DNA of 64,000 nucleotides from Sacculina carcini (GCA_916048095.2 OU696578.1:9253045-9317044); one strand, 5' to 3'; counted from the stretch's first letter, positions 13,126-23,770 are shown. Translations and numbers: made by a program. The notes: generated by a model from the letters alone, not told the origin.

Positions 13126-16100
13126 TATTGTATACAACGTCTAGGGTATGGCCAAATAGTACATGTAGTGGGTGTGCGTGTTTGTATGCTAATGTCATTG
13201 GTGCTACCGCTGGAGTTATGTGTATGTCTGTCTGTGCGTGCGCGTGCGTGTGTGTGTGTCAGTGTGTGCAATATGGAGCACTAATGACAATTTACAATTT
13301 GAGGCAGGCCAGTTTTATTTGACTTTTAGCGGTGCCTCGGTGAAGCAAGTGCGTGCACACACCATCACTTTCCATCACTATTTGCTTTTAATTAGTGCTG
13401 ACTGTCGACGTTTGAGTCGCTTCACTGCGAATATTTCCTCTACTTCTTCGCCTTACACTGACACACACACTGACACACACACACACACACACACATACAC
13501 ACTTGGCTGTTTGTGTGCATTTTAATATAGCTGATAATGCACGCAATATAACGCCAGGAATTTCCACAATTATATGTGTATATGTATATATACACATATA
13601 CACATATATATTTGTGCTTTATTGAGTGTGTGTGAGTATGTGTGTGTGTGTGCGTGCAATATTCTTTCTCTCATACACTTGGCTCTATCAAATATCTTCT
13701 CGTTTTAAAAAAATACACTAGGACCTCTTTTCTTGGTAAAGTTTTATTATTCTTCATATAGCATTGTTTTTAATTAGTGATAACTATAAGATTTAATTTT
13801 CTAGCTTTCTCCCTCTTTCTATCCTTCAATGTATGTGTGTGTGTGTGTAGTGCCCTAGAGAGCATCTATAGGTGTAGGGCGCTATAAAACTATGCATCTA
13901 CCTAATATAATGTTTGTGTGTGTGTGTGTAGCGGTCAAGTTTGGTCGGATGTCGAAGAAGCAGCGAGAGAAGGTGGAGGATGAGGTGCGGTTCTACCGCG
14001 GTCGAGGAGGTTGTGAAGGAGCCTCGCCTGATTCCTCCGTCTTCTCTCCCACCTCCTCCTCCTCGTCGGCAGTCACGGTGGGGGTTGATTGTGGCGGTCA
14101 CCAGCTGCCCTCATCCTCGCTGGACCCCTTGTCTGCAGTGGCTGCTGCTAGTGCAGTGTACCCCGGGGCCACGTGCATCTCGGCTGCCTCGTCACTACCT
14201 GCCTCCGCCGACTGTCACACGTGATTATCATCACACCACACCTACACTCATACTAACTGACTCACACACACACACACACACATATATGTATTGAGTTAAA
14301 CATTTATATTGCCAAATCTCTACATTCATTGTCTCAGATGCGCAGACACACACACACATACAAATATACACACACTGACACACACTTGTGTGTTTGTGTG
14401 TGTGTATATATGTGTTTGTGTGCATATATTTGTATATATATATATAGATGTGTGTGTGTTTGTGTGTGCGTATATTTGTATGTGTATGCATATACATTTG
14501 TATGTGTATGTATATACATTTGTATGTGTATGCTTATACATTTGTATGTGTATGCATATACATTTGTATGTGTATATATATGTTTGTGTGTGTTTGTCAG
14601 TCATGTTATACACATGTTTGTATGTATGTGTTTGTCAGTCATGTTATACATATATGTTTGTATGTATGTGTGTGTCAGTCATGATATGCATATGCTTGTG
14701 TATGTTTTTGTGTGTGTCAGTCATGTTATACATATGCTTGTGTATGTTTTTGTGTGTGTCAGTCATGTTATACACATATGTTTGTATGTTTGTCAGTCAT
14801 GTTACACATATATGTTTGTATGTTTGTCAGGTATGCGGGCATGACGGAAGACAGTCAGACTGGTGTATCATTTATCAGTGGCGGTGGTGTTGGTGGGAGA
14901 AGTGGAGGAGGAGGTGGAGGATTCTCCTCGCCATTCTCGTTCATCATGGAGGACGGGGTGGACTCCACTACACCATGCACGTGGCACGCGCCAGTCACCG
15001 CGCCTGATTCTCTCACGTGCAGTGCAGGTGCGGTATCATCAGCCAGTTATACCTCCTATCTGTATCTGTATCTGTATCTGTATCTGTCAACTGTATCTGT
15101 ACTCTATCTGTACTGTATCTGTACTGTATCTGTACTATATCTGTACTGTATCTGTATTCTATCTGTACTCTATCTGTACTGTATCTGTACTCTATCTGTC
15201 AACTCTATCTGTACTGTATCTGTACTGTATCTGTACTCTATCTGTACTCTATCTGTACTGTATCTGTACTCTATCTGTCAACTCTATCTGTACTGTATCT
15301 GTACTGTATCTGTACTCTATCTGTACTCTATCTGTATCTATCTGTACTGTATCTGTACTGTATCTGTACTCTATCTGTATTGTATCTGTACTGTATTATA
15401 CACTGTCTGTCTGTCTGTTTCTCATATCACTTCTTACACCACTAATATACACCATATTCACACCATTACATCTCTATTAGAATATTTCTATCATATTTAT
15501 TTTGCTATTTCCATTTATTTAAATATATTTATCTCTCAAATTCATGTATATTATTGTCTTGTTATTTATATATATTTATTCAACCCGCCATTGTATATAT
15601 TTATATGTTGTTATTGTTTTTTCCCTTATTTTCACTGTTTTGTCGCTGGCTATTATCATCTATCTCTCTTTCTCTCTTTCTCTGTCTGTCTGTTTGTGTT
15701 GTGTTAGCGCGAGATACTGCAGGACCTGTGGTTCCCGCCTGTCTCCACCTGTCCCAGTCATCATGTGCTGGTGTAGAACCAGGCTGTGTGACGTCACCAG
15801 CTCCACCACTGTTACACCACCACCACCACCATCTACACCACCACCATCACCTGCAGCCGCAGCAAGGAGGAGGAATGGTGTCGGTTGGTGGTGACTTGAT
15901 GTCGGGCGTTGACAGCAGTACCGCCTCACCCCCGCTTATTTCTGCTAGCACAGCTGGTCGAGATGAGCATTACGTCTCGTGTCTCCACGATAACACCGCC
16001 TCATCGTCCTCCATGTCCACCGGTGACCGCGTGTCAGGTCAGTATCTGTGGGTCAGGTCACTATGTGTCAGGTCACTATTGATTTGGTAACAAAGAAATG

Positions 16101-18566
16101 TTAATAATAAATATAGACTAATTATTTAACACGTGTTAAGTAAACCAAAAAAACACGATATATGGTCATTTTCAAGTAATTTCATATTAGGTCACCATAA
16201 CTTTGTCACAATCTTTAAATTGTACAACGTATAGTTCACTATATTACACGATTTACGCTTTACGTTTGAATACACGACAATCGCGCCTGAATTGTACAAG
16301 AGTAATGCGTTCCACAGTCCATCACTATCAGTGTCAGGTCACTATCAGTGTCAGGTACCTATCAGTGTCAGGTCACTATCAGTGTCAGGTCACTATTTCA
16401 CACACAGGTATTTCACAGGCTCACAAACACGTATATTACTCAGCAGTGTGTGTGTTTACATACAGTGTAGTGCGGATAAAAGAGATAGTTGAGTTGGCAG
16501 AGTCAATTATATGGAAGACGGGTCTGAAGAAATACTCTCTTATAACCGGGGTTCTCTTATAACCGGGGTTCTCTTATAACCGGGGTTCTCTTATAACCGG
16601 GGTTCTCTTATAACCGGGGTTCTCTTATAACCGAGGTTCTCTTATAACCGGGGTTCTCTTATAACCAGGTATATTATTTATATTTAAGTAAGTAAATTGC
16701 AGTTTATCGCACTTCAATAAGTTGGATTTTCAGCACAATTTCAAACAATATATGTATATATACACTCACTCACACTGAGAAATAATTACACACATATATG
16801 CATACTTACACAGTATGTATATATGACATCAAATAACACTTGCACACAAACACATACACACACACACAAGTATAAGCACATACTAGGAAGAAAATACACC
16901 ATACATGAATCTAGCATCATCATAATTTAGTCGTTTTCTTCCAGCCTCAGTTCTGATTGAAACGTGTATGTATATGTATGTATGTATATATGTGTGTATG
17001 TATGTGTATGTGTGTGTATGCAGAGTCTTCTAGTATATCAGAGATTGTAACGTGTGCATGTGTATATATGTGTGTATATATGTGTGTATGTGTGTGTATG
17101 TGTGTGTGTGCAGAGGCTTCTAGTATATCAAAGATTGAAACTTGTGCATGTGTATGTATGTATATATGTGTGTATATGTATATGTGTATATATGTGTATG
17201 TGTGTGTATATGTATATATATGTGTGTGTGTGTGTGTATGTGTGTGTGTGTATTTATGTAGAGGCTTCTAGTATATCAGACTTGCTGGCGGAGACGGTGA
17301 CTGATGCTCATCACAGTACACTGTTATACAGTGCGGAACATATTCAGCGTTTGTGGAATCGTCCATTGGATCCTGCCAGAATGACAGCCCTAGCTAAAAT
17401 GGTAGTTTTATCTTTCATCTCCATCTTCTCTCCTCTCTCTCTCACTTCTTCCTCCATTCTATGGTGCTCTCCATTTTCCATGATTCTCCTGTCTGTTATT
17501 TTGTCTGTTTGTCTGTTATTTTGTCCGTTTGTCTGTTATTTCTGTCCGTTTGTCTGTTATTTTGTCCGTGTGTATGTTATTTTGTCTGTTTGTCTGTTAT
17601 TTTGTCTGTTTATCTGTTATTTTGTCTGTTTGTCTGTCTGTTTGTCTGTTATTTTGTCTGTTTGTCTGTTATTTTGTCTGTTTATCTGTCTGTTTGTCTG
17701 TTATTTTGTCCGTTTGTCTGTTATTTTGTCTGTTTGTCTGTTATTTTGTCTGTTTGTCTGTCTGTTTGTCTGTTATTTTGTCGGTTTGTCTGTTATTTTG
17801 TCTGTTTGTCTGTCTGTTTGTCTGTTATTTTGTCTGTTTGTCTGTTATTTTGTCTGTTATTTTGTCCGTTTGTCTGTTATTTTGTCTGTTTGTCTGTTAT
17901 TTTGTCTGTTTGTCTGTCTGTTTGTCTGTTATTTTGTCCGTTTGTCTGTTATTTTGTCTGTTTGTCTGTTATTTTGTCTGTTTGTCTGTTATTTTGTCCG
18001 TGTGTATGTTATTTTGTCTGTTTGTCTGTTATTTTGTCTGTTTGTCTGTTATTTTGTCCGTGTGTATGTTATTTTGTCTGTTTGTCTGTTATTTTGTCTG
18101 TTTGTCTGTTATTTTGTCTGTTTATCTGTTATTTTGTCTGTTTGTCTGTCTGTTTGTCTGTTATTTTGTCCGTTTGTCTGTTATTTTGTCTGTTTGTCTG
18201 TTATTTTGTCCGTGTGTATGTTATTTTGTCTGTTTGTCTGTTATTTTGTCTGTTTGTCTGTTATTTTGTCTGTTTATCTGTTATTTTGTCTGTTTGTCTG
18301 TCTGTTTGTCTGTTATTTTGTCCGTTTGTCTGTTATTTTGTCTGTTTGTCTGTTATTTTGTCTGTTTGTCTGTTATTTTGTCCGTGTGTATGTTATTTTG
18401 TCTGTTTGTCTGTTATTTTGTCTGTTTGTCTGTTTCTTTATCTGTCTGGCTGTCTCACTTTTATGTGTCTGTCTGTGTCTGTGTGTGTGTGTGTGTGTGT
18501 TTGTGTCTGTGTGTGTGTGTGTGTCTGTGTGTGTGTATGTATGTGTGTGTGTCTGTGTGTGTGTGT

Positions 18567-18607
<41 letters not shown>

Positions 18608-19147
18608 TGTGTGTGTGTGTGTGTGTGTGTGTCTGTGTGTGTGTCTGTTATTAAGGACATTTCTGCTTGTTCTAGGTATTGTAGTAAGTTACTGTACATA
18701 CCGTATTGTTTGTGAATCGCATATTCACATACTTTTTCCATACACAAATTCACATACTTATACCATACACAAATTCACATACTTATACCATACACAAATT
18801 TATGCCATACACAAATTCACATACTTATACCATACACAAATTCACATACTTATACCATACACAAATTCACATATTTATACCATACACACACTTATTGAAT
18901 ACACAGAATGATACCCTATTTATTGTGAGATGGGCAATATTGTGCAATATTGTTGCATGCTGCAATATTGTTGCATGTTGCACGTGGTTGCAGAGTGCCG
19001 ATGACCTGATGGTGGACGTATCTCGCAAGCTGACCACCATGGTGCAGCACGTGATCGAGTTCGCCAAACTGCTGCCTGGATTCATGGAGTACTCGGAGGC
19101 AGACAAAATTATCATCTTGAAAGCCGGTCCGCCCTCTCATCTCTGCC

Positions 19148-19213
<66 letters not shown>

Positions 19214-21316
19214 TGTCTCTCTCTCTCTCTGTCTGTGTGTGTAGGTGTATGTCTCTCTCTCTCTCTGTCTGTGTGTGTGTCTGTGTGTCTCTCTGTCTGT
19301 AGGTGTATGTCTCTCTCTGTGTGTGTGTGTGTGTGTGTTTATTGCTGAATGTATGTCTCTGTCTGTGTGTGTGTGTGTGTGTGTGTGAAAGCATATACAC
19401 ATTGTTTGTAGTCAACTATAGATGTCGCTACTGCTGTTATATATTTGGACAATTACACATTTGCCCACACACACACACACACGCGCCATAGTTCCTTATG
19501 CTTCATACTTGTACGTGTCTATGTATGAGTGTTGTGTGTGTGTATTCATGTATTTATATGTGTATATCACGTGTGTGTGTATGTGTGTGTTGGTTTCAGG
19601 AGCGTTTGAAGTGAGTGTATTGCGGATGGTGCGTTATTACTGCGTGCGACGTAGCGCCGTTTTGTACGGCGAAATTCCAGTAGAGTTGGAATTGTTCGAG
19701 AACGCAGCAGCAGCCACTGGTTCCTCTGGTTCCTCTGGGCACGTGAGACTTGCTAGCAGCGTGTTTCAACTAGTTCACGCGCTAGCCTCTCTACGTCTCT
19801 CAGACACTCAACTGGCTCTCTTCTGCGCGTTCTGTCTGCTAACTCCAGGTCTTTCTCCCACCCTCTCTCTCTCCCACACTCTCTCTCTCTCTCCCACTCT
19901 CTATCTCTCCCACACGTGCTTGTGATAGTACTGCACTTATAACTCGTCATATTATCATCTATCATGATAGCTTTCATATATTAACATATCATGAGATCCA
20001 TAACATATGGTTCTGTATATATGTTTGTATATGTGTATATATGTTTGTATATATGTATGTAAGTTTGTATATGTGTGTATATGTTTGTATATGTATGTAT
20101 GTAAGCTTGTGTCTGTGTATATATGTTTGCACGTGTGTATATATATATATATATATATATTTTTTGAGACACAAACAAATATATTTACAAACGCGTACAC
20201 ATATTCACAATACTACTATAAAACAATAGAGGTGTATATATATGTATATGCGTGTGTGTATGTTTGTATGTGTATGTATGTATGTGTGTATATGTTTGTC
20301 AGATCGTGTGGGTCTGAGTTGTTGTGAGTCAGTACGAAGACTGAATAGTGAACTAATGCGTGCTCTTCGCTCTCGCCTCGATATCTCTCATCCTCTACCT
20401 ATCAAGGGAGACGTGATGGCTCATCAGGTGCTTGCATCCAAGGTGCCGGCTCTCAGGTGCGACCCTCTCTCTTCTATCTATCTATCTATATCTTCTCTAT
20501 CTATTCTCTCTCTTCTATCTATCTATCTATCTATATCTTCTCTATCTATTCTCTCTCTTCTATCTATCTATCTATCTATATCTTCTCTATCTATTCTCTC
20601 TCTTCTATCTATCTATCTATCTATATCTTCTCTATCTATCTGTTTATATCTTCTCTATTATCTCTCTTCTCTCTCTCCCTCTTCTCTCTATATTTTCTCT
20701 ATCTATTATCTCTCTTCTCTCTCTCCCTCTTCTCTCTATCTATTATCTCTCTTCTATCTATCTGTCTGTCTATATCTTCTCTATCTATTATCTCTCTTCT
20801 ATCTATCTATCTGTTTATATCTTATCTATCTATTATCTCTCTTCTATCTATCTATCTGTTTATATCTTCTCTATCTATTATCTCTCTTCTATCTATCTAT
20901 CTGTCTATATCTTATCTATCTATTCTCTATATTCTCTGTATCTATCTGTCTATATCTTCTCTATATCTTCTCTATAACTCTTCTCTTCCTATGACTTATG
21001 TCTTTTTCTTCTCAAATTCGTTCTTATTCTTCCTGTGTTTCGTTTATCTTTATTCTGTCTCCTCTGGCTCAACACTGGTCGTATTACATGTGTATGTGTG
21101 TATGTGTGTATGTGTGTATGTGTGTGTGTGTATGTGTGTGTGTGTGTATGTGTGTATGTGTGTGTGTGTATGTGTGTGTGTGTGTATGTGTGTGTGTGTG
21201 TGTGTGACAGGGAGGTGTCGGCAGGATACCTGGACTTATTAGCCAGCTTCAACAACTGCTCACCTCATCTCGAATTCCCCGCTCTGCACAAGGAACTATT
21301 CTTCACCGGCACGTGA
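5735..21316 (+). CDS. HR3: HR3/ROR-type nuclear receptor (NR1F), 5' incomplete, 9 exons
   Basis: This is a ligand-regulated or constitutive transcription factor that binds DNA in the nucleus. In arthropods HR3 acts in the ecdysone cascade, and in vertebrates RORs bind AGGTCA half-sites. Coding exons are 5735-5962, 13932-14220, 14831-15027, 15708-16037, 17262-17401, 18994-19126, 19600-19848, 20303-20456 and 21211-21316. All junction phases agree and give 607 residues plus a stop. The two C4 zinc fingers carry the P-box CEGCKG and the HR3-like run [13 protein letters not shown]. The T/A-box [19 protein letters not shown] follows, then a long low-complexity hinge rich in Ser, Gly and His. The ligand-binding domain contains FAKLLPGFM and ends in the AF-2 helix PALHKELFF. 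The N-terminal exon(s) were not found. The sequence resembles insect HR3 more than vertebrate ROR. Confidence 0.93.
5981..6260 (+). repeat. tRNA-derived SINE, family S1
   Basis: The head (5981-6050) has an A box (TAGCCGAGTGGCTAAAACG), a B box (GGTTCGATTCC) with a fully paired T stem, and a CCTCG/CGAGG acceptor pairing. A non-tRNA body follows, up to an AT-rich end. Partial inverted copies of the body lie at 42062-42180 and 54235-54350. It begins 18 bp after an HR3 donor site. Confidence 0.75.
6290..6743. mobile_element. Degenerate hAT-type nonautonomous element
   Basis: The right end is ..GTTGAGAAGCACTG, the inverted form of a hAT-type CAGTG(C/T)TTCTCAAC terminus. The left end (CTCAACCTTTCTC) has lost the CAGTG. 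Internal text (TCCTTGTGGTCC, GGACCATATG) resembles the better-preserved copy at 62026-62309. Confidence 0.5.
6792..7044. mobile_element. hAT-type MITE
   Basis: The left end CAGTGGCTCCCAACC and the right end GGTTCTAGAACCACTG are imperfect inverted repeats typical of hAT MITEs. No convincing 8-bp duplication is visible. Confidence 0.5.
7213..7294. repeat. (CA)n microsatellite
   Basis: About 40 CA units followed by two CAGA units, in an HR3 intron. Confidence 0.95.
7560..7640. repeat. (GT)n microsatellite
   Basis: About 40 GT units in an HR3 intron. Confidence 0.95.
7984..8404. repeat. Compound GT minisatellite with TTTCTACG motif
   Basis: Irregular higher-order repeats of (GT)n separated by TCTATG and TTTCTACG. 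The long Cys/Val open frame across it is an artefact of the repeat. Confidence 0.9.
8539..8579. promoter_or_regulatory. Five tandem TGAGTCA (AP-1/bZIP consensus) sites
   Basis: An 8-bp period array contains TGAGTCA five times in a row, the consensus bound by Fos/Jun-type bZIP dimers. It abuts a CpG-rich block at 8580-8790 inside the first HR3 intron of the window. It may be an intronic enhancer or promoter element. It could equally be a simple tandem repeat with no function. Confidence 0.45.
8580..8790. other. CpG-rich block in an HR3 intron
   Basis: It is clearly richer in G+C and CpG than the surrounding intron. Open frames on both strands have no recognisable homology. It could be part of an internal promoter or a decayed coding fragment. 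Confidence 0.4.
8988..8995 (+). promoter_or_regulatory. TATA-like box, candidate internal promoter
   Basis: TATATAAG lies about 410 bp after the TGAGTCA array and about 80 bp before a short open frame beginning ATGGAAGCAGG at 9073. A transcript starting here would lack the HR3 zinc-finger exon. This is inference from motif order only. Confidence 0.3.
9073..9276 (+). other. Short open reading frame, unrecognised
   Basis: It gives 67 residues starting [18 protein letters not shown]. Its C-terminal third is translated (GT)n repeat. No family is recognised, and it may be a leader peptide of a candidate internal transcript or noise. Confidence 0.15.
10016..10110 (+). repeat. Dispersed repeat with (ATT)n tail, copy 2
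   Basis: It starts GGGCGCTTCCGGTACATGGGG and ends near TGATTGATAATAATGA. It matches the copy at 32246-32356 almost base for base. Confidence 0.75.
10190..12021 (+). mobile_element. 5'-truncated LINE with open reverse transcriptase ORF
   Basis: An uninterrupted frame encodes a non-LTR reverse transcriptase of the CR1/Jockey group. Motifs in order are [53 protein letters not shown] and the catalytic FADDAKL, then a C-terminal [10 protein letters not shown] domain. The stop is at 12019-12021. No endonuclease domain is present, so the copy is truncated at its 5' end. It lies in an HR3 intron in the same orientation. The upstream open frame is CA repeat. The lack of stops suggests a recent insertion. 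Confidence 0.88.
12022..12105 (+). repeat. LINE 3' end and CA tract
   Basis: A short 3' region follows the stop, with a duplicated AACTCGGTGAGAAC motif running into CA repeat. It is the likely 3' terminus of the upstream LINE. Confidence 0.45.
12255..12344. repeat. (CA)n microsatellite
   Basis: A long CA run preceded by a poly(A)-rich tract, in an HR3 intron. Confidence 0.95.
13062..13110. repeat. (TA)n microsatellite
   Basis: About 24 TA units followed by GT repeats. It can form a cruciform. Confidence 0.95.
13932..14220 (+). CDS. HR3: HR3 exon: C-terminal extension of the DBD and Ser-rich hinge
   Basis: It starts after a (GT)n tract ending in TAG. It encodes [19 protein letters not shown], the extension that contacts the 5' part of the response element, followed by Ser/Ala-rich linker. 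The donor is CACAC|GTGATT, in phase 2. Confidence 0.92.
14586..14830 (+). repeat. Minisatellite of acceptor-like TTTGTCAG units
   Basis: About seven units contain TGTTTGTCAGTCATG or TGTGTCAGTCATG separated by CATATGTTTGTATG. The last TTTGTCAG is the acceptor of the HR3 exon at 14831. The array therefore places several similar 3' splice-site sequences upstream of the one inferred to be used. Confidence 0.85.
14831..15027 (+). CDS. HR3: HR3 exon: Gly-rich hinge
   Basis: The acceptor is TTTGTCAG, the last of about seven repeats of that acceptor-like sequence. It encodes [18 protein letters not shown] and further Gly/Ser-rich sequence. The donor is GTGCAG|GTGCGG. It is assigned by its open frame and phase continuity, as the hinge is not conserved. 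Confidence 0.75.
15052..15400. repeat. CTGTA-based minisatellite
   Basis: Irregular tandem CTGTAT, CTGTACT and CTCTAT units starting 25 bp after an HR3 donor. Confidence 0.9.
15708..16037 (+). CDS. HR3: HR3 exon: His-rich hinge
   Basis: The acceptor is TTGTGTTAG and the donor is GTGTCAG|GTCAGT. It encodes two histidine runs (six and five), then Gln/Gly and Ser/Thr-rich sequence. It is 330 bp long and keeps phase with its neighbours. Poly-His tracts of this kind are seen in some transcription factors and are of unknown role here. Confidence 0.75.
16031..16398 (+). repeat. Donor-like GTCAGGTCA repeats at an HR3 exon end
   Basis: The exon donor context GTGTCAG|GTCAGT recurs as GTCAGGTCACTAT at 16049-16078, and then as a 17-bp tandem array (AGTGTCAGGTCACTATC type, about four to five units) at 16320-16398. 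Each unit offers a CAG|GTCACT donor-like sequence. Confidence 0.75.
16537..16667. repeat. 17-bp minisatellite, nearly 8 units
   Basis: Tandem copies of CTTATAACCGGGGTTCT, almost perfect, with one GAGG variant. Each unit has an internal partial palindrome (AACC/GGTT). Confidence 0.95.
17018..17275 (+). repeat. Three copies of an HR3 acceptor and exon start
   Basis: GCAGAG(T/G)CTTCTAGTATATCA occurs at about 17020, 17110 and 17260 (GTAGAG in the third), separated by GT repeats. The third copy is the real acceptor and first codons of the exon at 17262. The first two are not followed by receptor coding sequence. Confidence 0.85.
17262..17401 (+). CDS. HR3: HR3 exon: start of the ligand-binding domain
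   Basis: The acceptor is TTTATGTAG. It encodes [19 protein letters not shown] to ARMTALAKM, aligning with helix 1-2 of HR3/ROR (LAEAH-type motif). The donor is AAAATG|GTAGTT, phase 0. Two partial copies of its first 20 bp lie upstream. Confidence 0.88.
17487..18440. repeat. TGTCTGTTATTT minisatellite, about 950 bp
   Basis: Dozens of units built from TTTGTCTGTTATTTTGTC with TCCG and TGTATG variants. The variants recur in blocks, suggesting unequal exchange. It follows an HR3 donor and makes long artefactual open frames in all three plus frames. Confidence 0.95.
18478..18650. repeat. (GT)n/(GTCT)n microsatellite
   Basis: GT runs punctuated by TCTG, continuous with the preceding minisatellite. 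Confidence 0.9.
18716..18900. repeat. 25-bp minisatellite, about 7 units
   Basis: Units of CACAAATTCACATACTTATAC with CATA linkers. It ends about 95 bp before an HR3 LBD exon. Confidence 0.9.
18994..19126 (+). CDS. HR3: HR3 exon: LBD helices 3-5
   Basis: It encodes [13 protein letters not shown] to [10 protein letters not shown], including the nuclear-receptor signature region ([17 protein letters not shown]). The donor is AAAGCCG|GTCCGC, a weak match that keeps the reading frame. Confidence 0.92.
19150..19390. repeat. GT/CT microsatellite block
   Basis: (GT)n alternating with TCTCTCTC and GTAGGTGTATG, in an HR3 intron 24 bp after the donor. Confidence 0.9.
19600..19848 (+). CDS. HR3: HR3 exon: LBD helices 5-9, with a small insertion
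   Basis: It encodes [14 protein letters not shown] and [16 protein letters not shown], then an unusual [12 protein letters not shown] insert, then [20 protein letters not shown]. The acceptor is TTGGTTTCAG and the donor is CTCCAG|GTCTTT. Confidence 0.92.
20303..20456 (+). CDS. HR3: HR3 exon: LBD helices 9-11
   Basis: The acceptor is ATGTTTGTCAG. It encodes [18 protein letters not shown] to [12 protein letters not shown] and contains LPIKGDV, close to the LKGDV segment of insect HR3. The donor is CTCAG|GTGCGA. Confidence 0.92.
20465..20990. repeat. (TCTA)/(TCTC) minisatellite
   Basis: Pyrimidine-rich tandem units such as TCTATCTATCTATATCTTC starting 9 bp after an HR3 donor. Confidence 0.92.
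21211..21316 (+). CDS. HR3: HR3 last coding exon with AF-2 helix and stop
   Basis: It follows a (GT)n tract ending in GACAG. It encodes [15 protein letters not shown] and the activation helix PALHKELFF, followed by TGT and a TGA stop at 21314-21316. The intact AF-2 motif suggests a receptor able to bind coactivators. Confidence 0.95.
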
Positions 21317-21486
21317 ACACTGCTCTCGTCCTCTCCCCCCTCTACTCCTCACATCCCCTCTCTCTCTGTCTCACCCTGCTCCTCTGTATGTGTGTCTGTG
21401 TGTGTGTGTGTGTGAGAATGTTAGTAAGTCCAAAGTACAGGTTTAATTGTATCCTTAGTGTACAATATACAATGCACTCAAACCAC

Positions 21487-21537
21487 ATATATATATATAT
21501 ATATATATATATCTATATATATATATATATATATATG
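21487..21537. repeat. (AT)n microsatellite
   Basis: Two AT runs around a central TCTA, 170 bp after the HR3 stop codon. It can form a cruciform. Confidence 0.95.
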
Positions 21538-22570
21538 CACTTATTGTGTTGTTATTGGGAGATGTGTTATTTATAGAGCGTGTAATATTGTTGTGCTTGG
21601 CGGCCTTATAACAAGAAATCATGAGACATGTTATATATACATTTTAATATGGCAGTGTGTGTGTGTGCTAATGTCATACACACACACATATAAATATATC
21701 CACACTGACACACACACACGCATACATACACACATTCGTTTAGTGTGCTTGGTTATACATGTAGATTGTGGGTGTGTGTTTCCTGCTGCATTATTTGTTT
21801 TCAATTTGAAAAAATCAAAATTCTAAACCAATTTTAATTAGGCTTTTAGCAAGAGCATTAATTAATTCCCTTATTACAGTTATTATTTTATCAACGCGCA
21901 GGTGCCTGTCTGGTTTTGTCACGAGTTTTCACAAATTTAACTTTTACTCGCGCCAAAATGCACGTGCTTTATGCTGTTGGGGTATCTCGTTTTTCCTCTC
22001 AACATTATCAGCAATGTGTGTGTCCGTGTGTGTGTCAGTGCGTGTGTGTGTACGTGTGGGGGTGAGGTATAGTCACGCGAGCTGAGAGGCGTAATGACGT
22101 CATTTTAGTAGAATGACTCGTCTCTTCTGCCACTGATTCAGGGATATTTATTGACTAACAGACGCTTGCAATTTGCAACCTGCTCCTCATTGCAATCAAC
22201 ACCTGACTGTGTATGTGTGTGTGTGTGTGTGTGTAACATACATACATACAGTCACAATCATGTTTCAGTTAGACAGTGTACTTTATACACGATAATGTAT
22301 GACATGTGTGGTGCAGCTGTAACGTGTTTGTGTGTTTGTGTGTGGTTTTGTAATTTTATACCGCCTGTTTGTTGGTTTGTCTCAAAACATCTTTTACGCA
22401 CGTGTTTATTGTCAGTCTATATGCTGCCTTTTTAGTGGGGATTTTCTAGCAGCCAGTGTAAGCTTGCTGACAGGATGCGAGGTTCTGGGGGGCTGTTCTC
22501 TACCACCCCTTCCCTACACCGCGTGTGATGTCATTTGCTCATCTACTCGCTAGCATAACTAGCGAACGAT

Positions 22571-22732
<162 letters not shown>

Positions 22733-22838
22733 AAACAATGGTTGCCTCTTGTCACGATATCAGGATTTCTCGTGCCCACGTTGATAAAGCACTCGCAGTT
22801 TTTTGAGAGCTGCATCTTGCTTCTTTTATACTTGCTTG

Positions 22839-22873
<35 letters not shown>

Positions 22874-23770
22874 TTTTGTCTAGCTTTATATTGGCGAGTG
22901 TTTACAGCGAGTGAGTGTGTGTGTGTGTGTGTGTCCGGTAGTTTTCTATTGTTCTTGCGTTGCGGCGTTTATTGTGCGCGTATATTGTGTAATCAGCTGC
23001 AGTAATCAAATGAGAGGTCGTAATAAATTATTCGCTGAATTTGGTCTTTCTCTGTGTGTGTGTGTTTGTCTGTGTTGAGTGTGTCTGTTCGTCCAGCTCG
23101 TATGATGGGGCGATCTCCAAGCACACACACACATACACACATACACACACAGTGCACCATTCCATTGCATGATAGTTTATTGTGGATACAATTTCCATGT
23201 ATCACCAAATATAGTAATAGCTCTTTTCTGTTCCTCCTTTCTTCACTGTTGCTCACTTGGGGCTGACGTGACGTCAATGCGGAGAAATTCGTGTTTTTTA
23301 TTCGTGGGTGCTATTTTTGGCGGTTGCGCGCGTGTTTGGTATTCACACACGGACCTACGGCTCTTGTGATAATGTCAGTGTTCAGTGACTGTGGATGTCA
23401 CAACAAACAATTCTCGGACACGATATATCAGTGAATCATTGCCGTGCTATTCTCGTGGATAATTGGAAGATGCACTTCTTGGAAACAATCGACTTCACAT
23501 CACGTATTTTTAAATGTTCGTGACGTGAAAGATAATTAATAATATTGTTTGTGCTTTGCTTATGGTGATAATAATAAAGTACCGAAATTTTCTACCATCG
23601 AAAATGTCCGTGCAAACTGAGAATATAATAGAAATAATGACAAAGTTAAAAAACAATAAATTCATTCAGAAGTTCGACTCTTTTCCCACGTAGACAGTGT
23701 TGTTCGTCTGCGTTGGAGCCGATTTTGTGCAAAATTAACAGAGGGGAAAATTTCGTAGATCACGAATTCG

